This document shows, piece after piece, positions 1-12,313 of a DNA stretch of 64,000 bases. Position numbers and translations under genes: made by a program. The notes under the pieces are model-generated. The model was given only the letters and a program-made list of their open reading frames with translations, did no database searches and was not told the origin of the DNA. Source of the stretch: Geothrix edaphica (GTDB lineage Bacteria > Acidobacteriota > Holophagae > Holophagales > Holophagaceae); assembly GCF_030268045.1 (NCBI RefSeq), contig NZ_BSDC01000004.1, positions 1 through 64,000 of the forward strand, in the 5' to 3' direction. Each line of letters opens with the position of its first letter. Position 1 is the stretch's first letter.

Positions 1-165
1 CTTCGGACCATGCGGAAGCGTGGTGGGCGTCTTTGAAAACCGGATAGAAGATAGGAAGCCTTTGAGGGTTCCGTGTGTCGTCTAAGGACGGTGCATGGGA
101 TTCAGAACAATTTTTCGACCAGAACATTGGCCCGAGGGGGAACCCGAGGGTGAGAGTTCAGAATG
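1..165 (+). other. rRNA operon leader (promoter lies outside the window)
   Basis: Transcribed leader ahead of the 16S gene, with no credible coding frame. Positions 28-52 are the left arm of the 16S processing stem and pair with 1757-1780. The stretch around 29-40 (gtctttgaaaac) also resembles an antitermination boxA, which is an inference from the consensus only. A -35/-10 pair was not found, so the promoter is probably upstream of base 1. Confidence 0.6.
28..52 (+). other. Left arm of the 16S rRNA processing stem
   Basis: These bases are almost perfectly complementary to 1757-1780 downstream of 16S; the core tttgaaaaccggatag faces ctatccggtttttaaa. Long stems that bring the two ends of pre-16S together are standard RNase III-type processing sites. 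The pairing is visible directly; the enzyme is inferred. Confidence 0.8.
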
Positions 166-1709
<1,544 letters not shown>

Positions 1710-1756
1710 GGAGAGTCGCTTTTAGGAGCGACGAAAGGTCAACGCTTCCGATCGAA

Positions 1757-1780
1757 ATTTCTATCCGGTTTTTAAAGACG
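1757..1780 (+). other. Right arm of the 16S rRNA processing stem
   Basis: Complement of 28-52. It is followed at once by a small hairpin, acgctcg (1778-1784) with cgagcgt (1797-1803), so the pre-16S 3' side carries two stacked structures before the tRNA genes. Confidence 0.8.
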
Positions 1781-1901
1781 CTCGGGCAATCTTTGACGAG
1801 CGTGTTTGGGCGTCCATGCCTGGGGTCGTGGTTCTGCGATCGCAAGTGGTGGTCTCGCGGGCAGGTTGCGAGTGCGGGTTTCCCGCGCGAGCAGCGGGGG
1901 C

Positions 1902-1944
1902 CCGGGGGGACATCGCGAGCGAAGCGAGCAGGCGGTCCCCCCGG
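1902..1944 (+). other. Strong hairpin in the 16S-tRNA spacer
   Basis: Perfect 10-bp stem ccggggggac (1902-1911) with gtccccccgg (1935-1944). The 23-nt loop is itself partly self-complementary (gcgagc/gcgagc-like). It ends 9 nt before tRNA-Ala. There is no U-tract, so a processing or antitermination-related structure is more likely than a terminator. Confidence 0.6.
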
Positions 1945-1953
1945 ACAACATTC

Positions 1954-2029
1954 GGGCCCGTAGCTCAGCTGGGAGAGCGCCTGGTTTGCATCCAGGAGGT
2001 CGTCGGTTCGATCCCGGTCGGGTCCACCA
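1954..2029 (+). tRNA. tRNA-Ala(TGC)
   Basis: 76-nt cloverleaf with encoded CCA. The acceptor gggcccg pairs with cgggtcc, with one G-U pair. The anticodon loop ttTGCat sits between cctgg and ccagg. The T-arm carries ggttcgatcc. The position inside the 16S-23S spacer is typical. Confidence 0.97.
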
Positions 2030-2051
2030 GCGCCTGCTGGAGCACGAACAG

Positions 2052-2129
<78 letters not shown>

Positions 2130-2336
2130 ATTTGAGTTGAGTTGAGATCCCGAGGGATTTGAATCCAGCTCAAGGGTTGGCGTCTGAACAAGACAGCAGT
2201 TGTTTGACAGTTGAATAGAAGGAATAGAGAAGGGTGATCCATGGCGTTGAAGTGGCGCTGTGGGCTTAAGGCGAGGCAAGTTTAGCGAAACAATTAACTC
2301 TCGTGGGTCTGAAGTCGATGTAATTCATTGATGGAA
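2130..2336 (+). other. tRNA-Ile to 23S spacer with left arm of the 23S processing stem
   Basis: 207-nt untranslated spacer with no gene. Its 3' end (2320-2343, running into 23S) is complementary to 5264-5287 after 23S: ttgatggaaggccaag against cttgacctttcatcaa, with two wobble pairs. This is the expected 23S processing stem. The stretch near 2199-2212 (gttgtttgacagtt) recalls the boxA-like leader sequence but is not a confident match. Confidence 0.65.
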
Positions 2337-5272
<2,936 letters not shown>

Positions 5273-5459
5273 TCATCAATCAATTGCATTCAAGTGCAAT
5301 TCAAGTAGGCTTTTCCGATAGGAAAAGCCGTCAAGTGAACCAGGCCAGGCCGGGCAGAGCCCGAGACTGGAATGGTGAGCGCCTTGAATTGCCGACCGAA
5401 ATACCCACGAACGCTCTACGGAGCTTCGCCTTAACCCTTCTCAACCCTTCTTAACCCTT
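5273..5459 (+). other. 23S-5S spacer
   Basis: 187-nt spacer with no coding frame. It starts with the right arm of the 23S processing stem, which extends back to 5264 and ends near 5287. A small palindrome follows (ttgcattcaagtgcaa, 5284-5299). It ends in a triple 10-bp repeat directly before 5S. Confidence 0.6.
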
Positions 5460-5460
5460 C
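5431..5460 (+). repeat. Three tandem 10-bp repeats abutting 5S
   Basis: Three adjacent copies of the decamer tYaacccttc (ttaacccttc, tcaacccttc, ttaacccttc) end exactly where the 5S helix I begins. Only one base differs among the three copies. Confidence 0.8.
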
Positions 5461-5575
5461 GTCGTGGCTTTTCCCCAAGTGTCACACCCGTTCCCATCCC
5501 GAACACGGCAGTTAAGACTTGGAGGGCCGATGATACTGCTCCTCACAGGAGTGGAAAAGTAGGTCGCTGCGACGT
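5460..5575 (+). rRNA. rrf: 5S ribosomal RNA
   Basis: About 116 nt. It carries the conserved core cacccgttcccatcccgaac (about 5487-5506), and helix I is formed by cgtcg (5460-5464) with cgacg (5570-5574). It is the last gene of the rRNA operon and a factor-independent terminator follows 8 nt later. Confidence 0.93.
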
Positions 5576-5583
5576 TAAATCCC

Positions 5584-5620
5584 CTCCGGGCCATCACCAT
5601 TGATGGCCCGGAGTTGTTTT
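5584..5620 (+). terminator. rRNA operon terminator
   Basis: 13-bp perfect stem ctccgggccatca (5584-5596) and tgatggcccggag (5601-5613) with a ccat loop, followed by ttgtttt. Classic intrinsic terminator, 34 bp before the thrS start. Confidence 0.93.
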
Positions 5621-5654
5621 ACTGATAAAATTCTTCTCCTATTTCGAGGAACCC

Positions 5655-7568
5655 ATGCCCATCGAGGTCCGACTTCCTGACGACTCCCTCCGGCAGCTGC
5701 CCGAGGGGGCGACTGGAACCGATCTGGCGGCCGGCATCGGGGCCCGTCTCCTGGACGCTGCGCTGGCCATCAAGGTGGATGGCCGCCTGGCGGACCTGAA
5801 ATCCCCCCTGGCCGATGGCGCCAAGGTGGAGATCGTCACCAGCAAGACTCCGGAGAGCCTGGAGTTGATCCGCCACTCCACGGCCCACCTCCTGGCCCAC
5901 GCGGTGAAGCGCCTCTATCCGGAGGCCCGGGTGGGCATCGGTCCGACCATCGAGGATGGGTTCTACTACGACTTCTGGGTGGAGAAGCCCTTCACCCCCG
6001 AAGATCTGCCGGTCATCGAGGCCGAGATGCGGAAGATCGTGGCCGAGGGGGTCGAGGTCGAGCGCGAGGATCTCGGCCGGGATGCCGCCGTGGCGCGTTT
6101 CCAGGCCATGGGCGAGCCCCTCAAGGTCGAGGTCGTGTCGGGGATCCCCGCCGGGGACATCATCAGCGGCTACAAGCAGGGGGACTTCTACGACCTCTGC
6201 CGCGGCCCTCATGTGCCCAACACCTCGAAGCTGAAGGCCTTCAAGCTGCTCAGCATCGCGGGCGCCTACTGGAAGGGCGACGAGAAGAACCAGATGCTCA
6301 GCCGCATCTACGGGACCGCCTTCCACACCCAGAAGGAGCTCGACGAGCACCTGAAGCGGCTGGAGGAGGCCAAGGCCCGCGACCACCGCAAGCTGGGCAA
6401 GGAGCTGGGACTCTACTCCTTCCACCCGGAGGCGCCCGCCTCGCCCTTCTTCCACCCCAGGGGCACCCAGGTCTACAACGAGCTGGTGACCTACATGCGG
6501 GAGCTGTACTTCAAGTACGGGTACGACGAGGTGATCACCCCGCAGGTGCTGGACGTGGCTCTCTGGAAGACCAGCGGCCACTACGAGAACTACGCCGAGA
6601 ACATGTACTTCACCACCGCCGAGGAGCGGGAGTACGCGCTGAAGCCCATGAACTGCCCGGGCCACTGCATCCTGTTCGGCAGCCAGAAGCACAGCTACCG
6701 CGACCTGCCCATCCGCTACGCGGACTTCGGCCGCCTGCACCGCTATGAGCGCAGCGGCGTCACCCACGGGCTGACGCGGGTGCGGACCTTCTGCCAGGAT
6801 GACGCCCACATCTACTGCGCGCCCGAGCAGATCAAGACCGAGATGGCCGCCTTCCTGGCCCTGCTGAAGGAGGTCTACGACACCTTCGGCTTTGAGGGCA
6901 TGCGGGTGGCCCTGTCGACCCGCCCCGAGAAGCGGCTGGGCTCGGACGAGATCTGGGACGCGGCCGAGCAGGCCCTGGGCGAGGCCCTGGACGAAGCGGC
7001 CATGCCCTACACCCTGAACCCCGGCGAGGGCGCCTTCTACGGCCCCAAGATCGAGTTCCAGATCCTGGATGCCCTCAAGCGCCCCTGGCAGCTGGGCACC
7101 CTCCAGGTGGACTACATGCTGCCGGAGCGCTTCGATCTGAAGTACACGAAGCCCGATGGCACCGAGGGGCGGCCCGTCATGCTGCATCGGGCCATCCTCG
7201 GCAGCCTCGAGCGCTTCATGGGCATCCTGGTCGAGCACACCGCCGGGGCCTTCCCGGCCTGGCTGGCCCCGGCCCAGGTGGCCATCCTGCCCATCACCGA
7301 CCGGGCCAATGCCTTTGCCACCGAGGTGGCCGCCCAGGCGAAGGCGCTCGGGCTCCGGGCGGAGCTGGATTCGCGCAATGAGAGCCTGAAGGCCAAGATC
7401 CGCGAGGCCCAGCTGGCCAAGGTGCCCTACATGCTGGTCATCGGGGACCGCGAGGCCGAGGCGGGCACGGTGTCCGTGCGGCACCGCCACCGGGGGGACC
7501 TCGGGGTGCAGGAATGCGGGGCCTTCCTCACCTCGCTCGCCGCCGAGGTCCGGGACCGCCAGCGCTGA
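5655..7568 (+). CDS. thrS: Threonine--tRNA ligase
   Basis: Charges tRNA-Thr in the cytoplasm. 637 aa, the usual length. Order: TGS domain (about 1-61), the editing second additional domain with HSTAHLLAHA (about 73-82) and the later zinc-like HVPN region, then the class II catalytic core with MNCPGHC supplying a zinc cysteine and motif 2 around FGRLHRYERSG, then the C-terminal anticodon-binding domain (from about 540). The ATG at 5655 is preceded by cgaggaaccc. It follows the rRNA terminator directly; gataaaat at 5624-5631 could be a -10 element, but the match is weak. Downstream infC has its own promoter. Confidence 0.97.
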   Translation: MPIEVRLPDDSLRQLPEGATGTDLAAGIGARLLDAALAIKVDGRLADLKSPLADGAKVEIVTSKTPESLELIRHSTAHLLAHAVKRLYPEARVGIGPTIEDGFYYDFWVEKPFTPEDLPVIEAEMRKIVAEGVEVEREDLGRDAAVARFQAMGEPLKVEVVSGIPAGDIISGYKQGDFYDLCRGPHVPNTSKLKAFKLLSIAGAYWKGDEKNQMLSRIYGTAFHTQKELDEHLKRLEEAKARDHRKLGKELGLYSFHPEAPASPFFHPRGTQVYNELVTYMRELYFKYGYDEVITPQVLDVALWKTSGHYENYAENMYFTTAEEREYALKPMNCPGHCILFGSQKHSYRDLPIRYADFGRLHRYERSGVTHGLTRVRTFCQDDAHIYCAPEQIKTEMAAFLALLKEVYDTFGFEGMRVALSTRPEKRLGSDEIWDAAEQALGEALDEAAMPYTLNPGEGAFYGPKIEFQILDALKRPWQLGTLQVDYMLPERFDLKYTKPDGTEGRPVMLHRAILGSLERFMGILVEHTAGAFPAWLAPAQVAILPITDRANAFATEVAAQAKALGLRAELDSRNESLKAKIREAQLAKVPYMLVIGDREAEAGTVSVRHRHRGDLGVQECGAFLTSLAAEVRDRQR

Positions 7569-7583
7569 AACCATTTTCCTTGC

Positions 7584-7612
7584 TTGGCGTGAATCCATCC
7601 AAGTGGTAGACT
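7584..7612 (+). promoter_or_regulatory. Predicted sigma-70-type promoter of infC-rpmI-rplT
   Basis: TTGGCG (7584-7589), 17-nt spacer, TAGACT (7607-7612). It lies in the 74-bp gap between thrS and infC. Transcription would start near 7619, leaving a leader of about 24 nt before the AUU start codon. Seen by consensus only. Confidence 0.6.
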
Positions 7613-7642
7613 TTTTGTCCTTGTGCAACTAGGGGAGGAACC

Positions 7643-8227
7643 ATTCGTCCTAACGAGACCCGCATCAATGACGGCATCCGGGCCCCCGAGGTCCGCGTCA
7701 TCTCCGAAGATGGCGAACAGCTCGGCTTGATGCCCCCAAACCAGGCCATCCGGATCGCCGAAGAACGCGGTCTCGACCTGGTGGAAGTGGCAGGAAACGC
7801 CAACCCGCCCGTCTGCAGGATCATGGACTACGGCAAGTACAAGTTCATGGAAGCGAAGCGGGAACACGCGGCGCGGGCCAAGCAGAAGAACATCGTGGTC
7901 AAGGAAGTGAAGTTCCGCCCCAAGACCGATGACCACGACTTCGACTTCAAGGTGAAGCACATCCTGCGGTTCCTGGAGGAAGAAGACAAAGTCAAGGTGG
8001 TGGTCATGTTCCGCGGACGCGAAGTCGTCCATCGCGACATCGGCTACCGGATCATTGAGGAAGTCATCCAGCGGGTCGGGGACAAGGCCATCGTCGAAAA
8101 GGGGGCCGGCATCGACGGGCGTGACATGCACGCCATCCTCGCCCCCCGGATCATCGAAGTGCCCAAGGCCCCCAAGAAGTCCAAGCCCGCCACACCTGAA
8201 ACCCCAGCAACCGAAGCTCAAATCTAG
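7643..8227 (+). CDS. infC: Translation initiation factor IF-3 (AUU start)
   Basis: IF-3 keeps 30S subunits free and rejects wrong start codons. 194 aa if initiated at ATT 7643, which is right after aggggagg (7631-7638). The first ATG in frame is at 7727 and would delete the conserved start of the N domain ([14 protein letters not shown]) that reads through cleanly from the ATT. The linker and C domain follow ([16 protein letters not shown]). An AUU start is the known basis of IF-3 autorepression in enterobacteria, and the same control is inferred here. First gene of infC-rpmI-rplT. Confidence 0.93.
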   Translation: MRPNETRINDGIRAPEVRVISEDGEQLGLMPPNQAIRIAEERGLDLVEVAGNANPPVCRIMDYGKYKFMEAKREHAARAKQKNIVVKEVKFRPKTDDHDFDFKVKHILRFLEEEDKVKVVVMFRGREVVHRDIGYRIIEEVIQRVGDKAIVEKGAGIDGRDMHAILAPRIIEVPKAPKKSKPATPETPATEAQI

Positions 8228-8237
8228 CGAGGAACCC

Positions 8238-8441
8238 ATGGCCGGTTACAAGATCAAGACCCACAAGGGCGCCCAGAAGCGGTTCAAGAAGACCGCCGGC
8301 GGCAAGTTCAAGCGCGGCTGCTCGCACCAGCGCCACATCCTGACCAAGAAGACGGCCAAGCGGAAGCGGCAGCTGGACATGGGCGGAATGGTGGCCAAGG
8401 CCGACCAGAAGGCCGTGGCCGCGATGCTGCCTTACGCCTGA
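8238..8441 (+). CDS. rpmI: Large ribosomal subunit protein bL35
   Basis: 67-aa, strongly basic protein starting [17 protein letters not shown], with the bL35 hallmark [10 protein letters not shown] and a C-terminal MLPYA. SD gagga sits 7 nt before the ATG. It lies 10 bp after infC and is presumably co-transcribed with it. A long structured gap separates it from rplT, which is unusual for this operon. Confidence 0.96.
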   Translation: MAGYKIKTHKGAQKRFKKTAGGKFKRGCSHQRHILTKKTAKRKRQLDMGGMVAKADQKAVAAMLPYA

Positions 8442-8633
8442 TTGATGTTGTCAGGGGGTTCCGCGCTGCGCGCACACCCCCTGGCCCCCGCGCTTCGCGC
8501 AGGCAAAGCCTGCACGAAGCTTGTTCTCCAAGGCCTGAGGTCCTAGGATCGAAGGTTCAACCCGGTGGCTGAGGCCACCCCCGATGAGGCCTTCAAACGC
8601 TCGCTCTGAGCTGCCTCGAGGAAAGGAACGCAC
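8442..8633 (+). promoter_or_regulatory. Structured rpmI-rplT intergenic region
   Basis: 192 bp without a gene, carrying three hairpins: cagggggt/accccctg (8452-8459, 8476-8483); a 12-bp interrupted stem gcttcg-gcaggc/gcctgc-cgaagc around an aaa loop (8492-8520); and ggtggc/gccacc (8564-8569, 8574-8579). None ends in a U-run. In other bacteria bL20 represses this operon by binding structured mRNA, so an L20-binding or processing element is the leading guess. A repetitive palindromic element is the alternative. Confidence 0.5.
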
Positions 8634-8981
8634 ATGACTCGTGTAAAACGCGGATTCAAGCGCGCCCAGCGCCGCAAGCGGATGATGAAGTTCGCCAAGG
8701 GCTTCTACGGCGCCAAGTCCCGCCTGTACCGCTCCGCCAAGGAAGCCGTCGAGAAGGCCCTCGGCTACGCCTACCGCGACCGCAAGGTCAAGAAGCGCGA
8801 CTTCCGCCGCCTCTGGGTGGTGCGCATCAGCGCCGCCTGCACGCAGAACGGCACCAGCTACTCCAAGTTCATGGGCGGCCTGAAGAAGGCCTCCGTGGAT
8901 CTGGACCGCAAGATCCTCGCGGACCTCGCCGTGCGCAATCCCGAAGCGTTTACCAAGCTCGTGGCCGTGGCCAAGGGCTGA
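8634..8981 (+). CDS. rplT: Large ribosomal subunit protein bL20
   Basis: 115 aa, usual length; basic N-terminal arm [18 protein letters not shown] followed by the globular RNA-binding part ending [18 protein letters not shown]. bL20 binds 23S rRNA early in 50S assembly and is the usual autoregulator of this operon. SD gaaagga sits before the ATG. A strong terminator follows within 30 bp. Confidence 0.97.
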   Translation: MTRVKRGFKRAQRRKRMMKFAKGFYGAKSRLYRSAKEAVEKALGYAYRDRKVKKRDFRRLWVVRISAACTQNGTSYSKFMGGLKKASVDLDRKILADLAVRNPEAFTKLVAVAKG

Positions 8982-9007
8982 TCGCGAAGCAACCATCGCA
9001 GACACCC

Positions 9008-9036
9008 GAAAGGCCGCGTGAGCGGCCTTTCTTTGT
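9008..9036 (+). terminator. Terminator of infC-rpmI-rplT
   Basis: Perfect 10-bp stem gaaaggccgc (9008-9017) and gcggcctttc (9022-9031), loop gtga, then tttg and a further ttt. It argues against a pheS start at the in-frame GTG 9018, which lies in the hairpin loop. Confidence 0.9.
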
Positions 9037-9062
9037 TTCGAGACACCTGTCCAGAGGGCTTC

Positions 9063-10133
9063 ATGGACCACCTGCTTCCAGCTGAGATTCTCGAGGCGGA
9101 TCGCGCCTTCGCGGGGGCCCTGGCCGCCTGCGGCGACCTGGATGCCCTGCTGCGCCTGAAGGGCGCCTACGTGGGCCGCGAGGGCAGCCATGCCGCGCGG
9201 CTCATGGAGCTGCTCAAGGCCGCGCCCAAGGAGCAGAAGCGCGACCTGGGCGCGGCCATCAATGGGCTCAAGCAGCAGTGGGAGGAAGGCCTGAAGGCCC
9301 GCCAGGGAGAACTCGAGACGGCGAAGAAGCACCTGAACGCGCTGGCCTCGAATTGGGATTCCTCCCTGCCGCCGCCGGTGCCGGCCCACGGCGCGCTGCA
9401 TCCCCTGAACCGCCTCGTGGACCGCCTGGTGGAGGTCTTCCGCCCCCTGGGCTTCCATGTGGAGGAAGGGCCCGAGGTGGAGACCGAGGCCCACAACTTC
9501 GACGGCCTGAACATCCCCGAGGACCATCCGGCCAAGGCCTCCTCCGACACCTTCTACCTCGCGGCCCACCCGGAGCTGCTGCTCCGCACCCACACCAGCC
9601 CCGTGCAGGTGCGCACGCTCCTCCGCGTGGCGCCAAGCCTGGAGCAGCACGGCGGCATCCGCTTCCTGGCGCCGGGCCGGGTCTACCGCAAGGATGAGAT
9701 CGATCCCACCCACAGCCCCATGTTCCACCAGGTGGAGGGCATGCTCGTGGGCCACGACATCGGCATGCAGCACCTCAAGGGCACCCTGGAATACGCGCTG
9801 CGGGCGCTGTTCGGCCCCCACACGGAGATCCGCCTGCGGCCTTCGTACTTCCCCTTCGTGGAACCGGGCTGCGAGGTGGACGTGAGCTGCCCGCTGTGTG
9901 ACGCCAAGGGCTGCCGCGTGTGCAAGGGCTCGGGCTGGGTGGAGATCCTGGGCGCGGGCCTCCTCCATCCCAACGTGCTGCGCTACGCGGGCATCGACCC
10001 GGCGGAGTGGTCCGGCTGGGCCTTCGGCATGGGCGTGGAGCGCATGGCCATGATGCTGAGCCAGACACCGGATCTGCGCCTGTTCTTCGAGAACGATCAG
10101 CGCTTCCTCAAGGCCATGGGAGGGCTGGACTGA
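9063..10133 (+). CDS. pheS: Phenylalanine--tRNA ligase alpha subunit
   Basis: 356 aa from ATG 9063 (agaggg upstream). Catalytic subunit of the (alpha-beta)2 class II enzyme. The N-terminal coiled-coil region is followed by the catalytic core: EGPEVETEAHNFDGLNIP, HTSPVQVRTL, VYRKDEIDPTHSPMFHQVEG (motif 2) and FGMGVERMAMM (motif 3). A CPLC...CRVC cysteine pair sits between motifs 2 and 3, where many PheS proteins have only CxxC-like remnants. Its TGA overlaps the pheT ATG by one base (tgATG). Confidence 0.96.
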   Translation: MDHLLPAEILEADRAFAGALAACGDLDALLRLKGAYVGREGSHAARLMELLKAAPKEQKRDLGAAINGLKQQWEEGLKARQGELETAKKHLNALASNWDSSLPPPVPAHGALHPLNRLVDRLVEVFRPLGFHVEEGPEVETEAHNFDGLNIPEDHPAKASSDTFYLAAHPELLLRTHTSPVQVRTLLRVAPSLEQHGGIRFLAPGRVYRKDEIDPTHSPMFHQVEGMLVGHDIGMQHLKGTLEYALRALFGPHTEIRLRPSYFPFVEPGCEVDVSCPLCDAKGCRVCKGSGWVEILGAGLLHPNVLRYAGIDPAEWSGWAFGMGVERMAMMLSQTPDLRLFFENDQRFLKAMGGLD

Positions 10134-12055
10134 TGTGGATCGAACGCAAGGCCCTCGCCGCCGAGATTCCCGCCGCCGCGGCCCTGGACACGCGCCAGCT
10201 CTGCGAGCTGCTGGCAGCCCTCGGCTTCCCCGTGGATGGCGTGGCCTCCCGTGAAGGTGCAGATGTGCTGGATGTGGACATCACCGCCAACCGCGGCGAT
10301 GCCATGTCCCACCGCGGCATGGCCCGGGAGGTGGCGGCGAAGCTGCAGCAGCCCCTGGCGCCCCTGGCGCCAGCGCCCTTGGCCGAAGGTGCGCCGAGGG
10401 TCGAGGTCCGCCTGGAGAGCCCCGCCTGCCCCCTCTATGCCACGGCGCTCCTGAGCCTGGGGGCGGGCGGCACGCCGCCGGAGCCCCAGGCCCTGTTGCG
10501 CGCCCTGGAGTCTTCGCCCAAGGGCCTGCCCGCCGTGGACGCCTCCAACGAGCTGCTGCACCGCTACGGCCATCCCACCCATGCCTTCGACGCGGACCGC
10601 ATCCAGGGCGCCGTGACGGTGCGCTGGGCGAAGGGCGGGGAGACTCTGGTCACGCTCGATGGCGTGACGCGCACCCTCACCCCTCAGGACCTCGTCATCG
10701 CCGACGAGACCGGCCCCATCGCCCTGGCGGGTGTCATGGGTGGGGACGGCACCAAGGTCACAGGGGCCACGCGCCGTGTGCTGCTGGAGAGCGCCTGGTT
10801 CGACCCCAAGACCGTGCGCGCCACGGCGCGCCGCCACAGCCTGCACACGGACGCCTCACACCGCTTCGGCCGGGGCGCGGATCCGGCCATGGCGACCGTG
10901 GCGCGGGATCTCCTGGTGGAGCGGCTCCAGGCCTGGGCGGGTGCTTCCCTGGAGGGAGCCTGGACTGCCGGCTCCCTGCCGGCGCCCGCTGGCTCGGTGA
11001 GCCTGCCCGAGGCCCTGCTCAGCCGGGTGGCCGGGGAACCCCTGCAGCTGGGTGAGGCCGCCGAGGCCCTGCGGCGGCTCGGTTGCCGCGTGGAGGTGCG
11101 CCCGGAGGCCCTGGCCGTCCAGCCGCCCAGCTGGCGCCACGACCTGACCATTCCGGAGGATCTGGCCGAGGAGGTCCTCCGCCTGCGTGGGTACGAGGCC
11201 ATCCAGTCGGTGCTCCCGCCCTTGGAGGGCCCCCCGCAGCCGCTGGCTCCGGGCTACCTCCAGCGGCAGGCCCTGGCCCGCCGCCTGGCCCACCTGGGCT
11301 TCCACCAGACGGTGACCTACGGCTTCATCAGCCCGGAGGCGGATGCCGCCTACGCGGCGCCGGACAACGCCCCGGGAGGCCGCACCCTGGTCAACCCGCT
11401 GGGGCAGGAATACTCCGTGCTGCGCGGCACCCTCCTGTCCAGCCTCCGCGCCGCTGCGGAGCAGAACCTCCGCCAGGGCGCCCGGGAGATCCGCCTCTTC
11501 GAGGTGGCGCCCACGTACACCAGCGGTCCCGGCGGGCCCGTGGAGTGCTTCACCCTGGGCCTGGTCTGGGGCGGCACCCTGGGGGGCGAGGACTACCTGA
11601 GCCCCGCCCGCCGCGTGCAGGAGGCCGACCTCAGTGGCATCGCCCTGGACCTCGGCCTGGCTTCGGCCCCCGAGGTGCGTTCTCTGGGCGAGGGCCTCTT
11701 CGGCTTCGAGCTCCCCGTCTCCGCCCTGCCCCCGGCCGGAGCGCGGATCATCCCGGCCTTCCGCCCCTTCAGCCGCTTCCCCGCGGTGGAGCGGGACCTG
11801 TCCCTCCTGGTGGAGCTGGGCCAGTCCTACGAGACCCTGGCCTCGGCCATGCGGGCGGCGCTGCCCCAGGACCTGCTCCAGGATCTGCGCTGCGTGGACG
11901 TGTTCCGCCACAAGAGCCTGCCCGCAGGCAGCCAGGCCTGGCTGATGCGCCTGCGGTTCCAGGCGGACCGCACCCTGGTGGGGAGCGAGGTGGATGGCTG
12001 GATGGCCTCGGCGCTGGCCGCGGCGGAGTCCCTCGGGGCGAAGCTCCGGGCGTAA
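10133..12055 (+). CDS. pheT: Phenylalanine--tRNA ligase beta subunit, short form
   Basis: 640 aa, against about 790-800 in most bacteria. Seen: the N-terminal start MWIERKALAAEIPAA, then B1-type LDVDITANRGDAMSHRG; B3/4 editing region (DASNELLHRYGHPTHAFD); IALAGVMGG; the RRHSLHTDASHRFGRG catalytic-like region; B5 (YLDQPPSWR-like QPPSWRHDLTIPEDLAEE); and the C-terminal FDX-ACB domain from about 550 (RFPAVERDLSLLVE). Missing is the roughly 115-residue EMAP/OB-fold tRNA-binding insert: GVASREG runs straight into ADVLDVDI. Translationally coupled to pheS. Confidence 0.94.
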   Translation: MWIERKALAAEIPAAAALDTRQLCELLAALGFPVDGVASREGADVLDVDITANRGDAMSHRGMAREVAAKLQQPLAPLAPAPLAEGAPRVEVRLESPACPLYATALLSLGAGGTPPEPQALLRALESSPKGLPAVDASNELLHRYGHPTHAFDADRIQGAVTVRWAKGGETLVTLDGVTRTLTPQDLVIADETGPIALAGVMGGDGTKVTGATRRVLLESAWFDPKTVRATARRHSLHTDASHRFGRGADPAMATVARDLLVERLQAWAGASLEGAWTAGSLPAPAGSVSLPEALLSRVAGEPLQLGEAAEALRRLGCRVEVRPEALAVQPPSWRHDLTIPEDLAEEVLRLRGYEAIQSVLPPLEGPPQPLAPGYLQRQALARRLAHLGFHQTVTYGFISPEADAAYAAPDNAPGGRTLVNPLGQEYSVLRGTLLSSLRAAAEQNLRQGAREIRLFEVAPTYTSGPGGPVECFTLGLVWGGTLGGEDYLSPARRVQEADLSGIALDLGLASAPEVRSLGEGLFGFELPVSALPPAGARIIPAFRPFSRFPAVERDLSLLVELGQSYETLASAMRAALPQDLLQDLRCVDVFRHKSLPAGSQAWLMRLRFQADRTLVGSEVDGWMASALAAAESLGAKLRA

Positions 12056-12076
12056 GATGGGTTCTTTGAGGCATCC

Positions 12077-12313
12077 ATGGACCTTCTGAAGCAGCTCGAA
12101 TCGAAGATGCAGTCCCTCGTCCAGCAGCGTAACCAGCTGAAGGAAGAGCTGGATGCCCTGAAGTCTGCCGGTTCGGCCGGAGAGCAGGAGCTGCAGTCCC
12201 TCCGGACCCGGCTGGAGGACGCCCTGGCCGAGAAGGCGGCTCTCGAGAAGGACCGGGAAGCAGTGAAGGCCCAGGTGGCCGCCATCCTGCAGGCCCTGGA
12301 GGCCCTGGGATGA
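12077..12313 (+). CDS. Small coiled-coil protein, ZapB-like
   Basis: 78 aa, almost entirely heptad-patterned and charged (LKQLESKMQSLVQQRNQLKE, then ALAEKAALEKDREAVKAQV), without membrane segment or signal. Size, coiled coil and position directly before zapA (4-bp overlap) suggest a ZapB-type partner that bridges ZapA-FtsZ. Short coiled coils are easily confused, so the family name rests on context. Confidence 0.6.
   Translation: MDLLKQLESKMQSLVQQRNQLKEELDALKSAGSAGEQELQSLRTRLEDALAEKAALEKDREAVKAQVAAILQALEALG

Noticed and set aside
5619-7628. A 669-codon open frame antisense to thrS, and many similar long antisense frames (over rny, alaS, glnN, fusA and others)
   Set aside because: They are mirror frames produced by strong G/C bias at third codon positions of real genes; they are low-complexity (Gly/Leu/His/Val-rich) and match no family.
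9018-9062. GTG 9018 as the pheS start
   Set aside because: It lies in the loop of the rplT terminator, and the added residues are not part of the PheS family; ATG 9063 has an SD.
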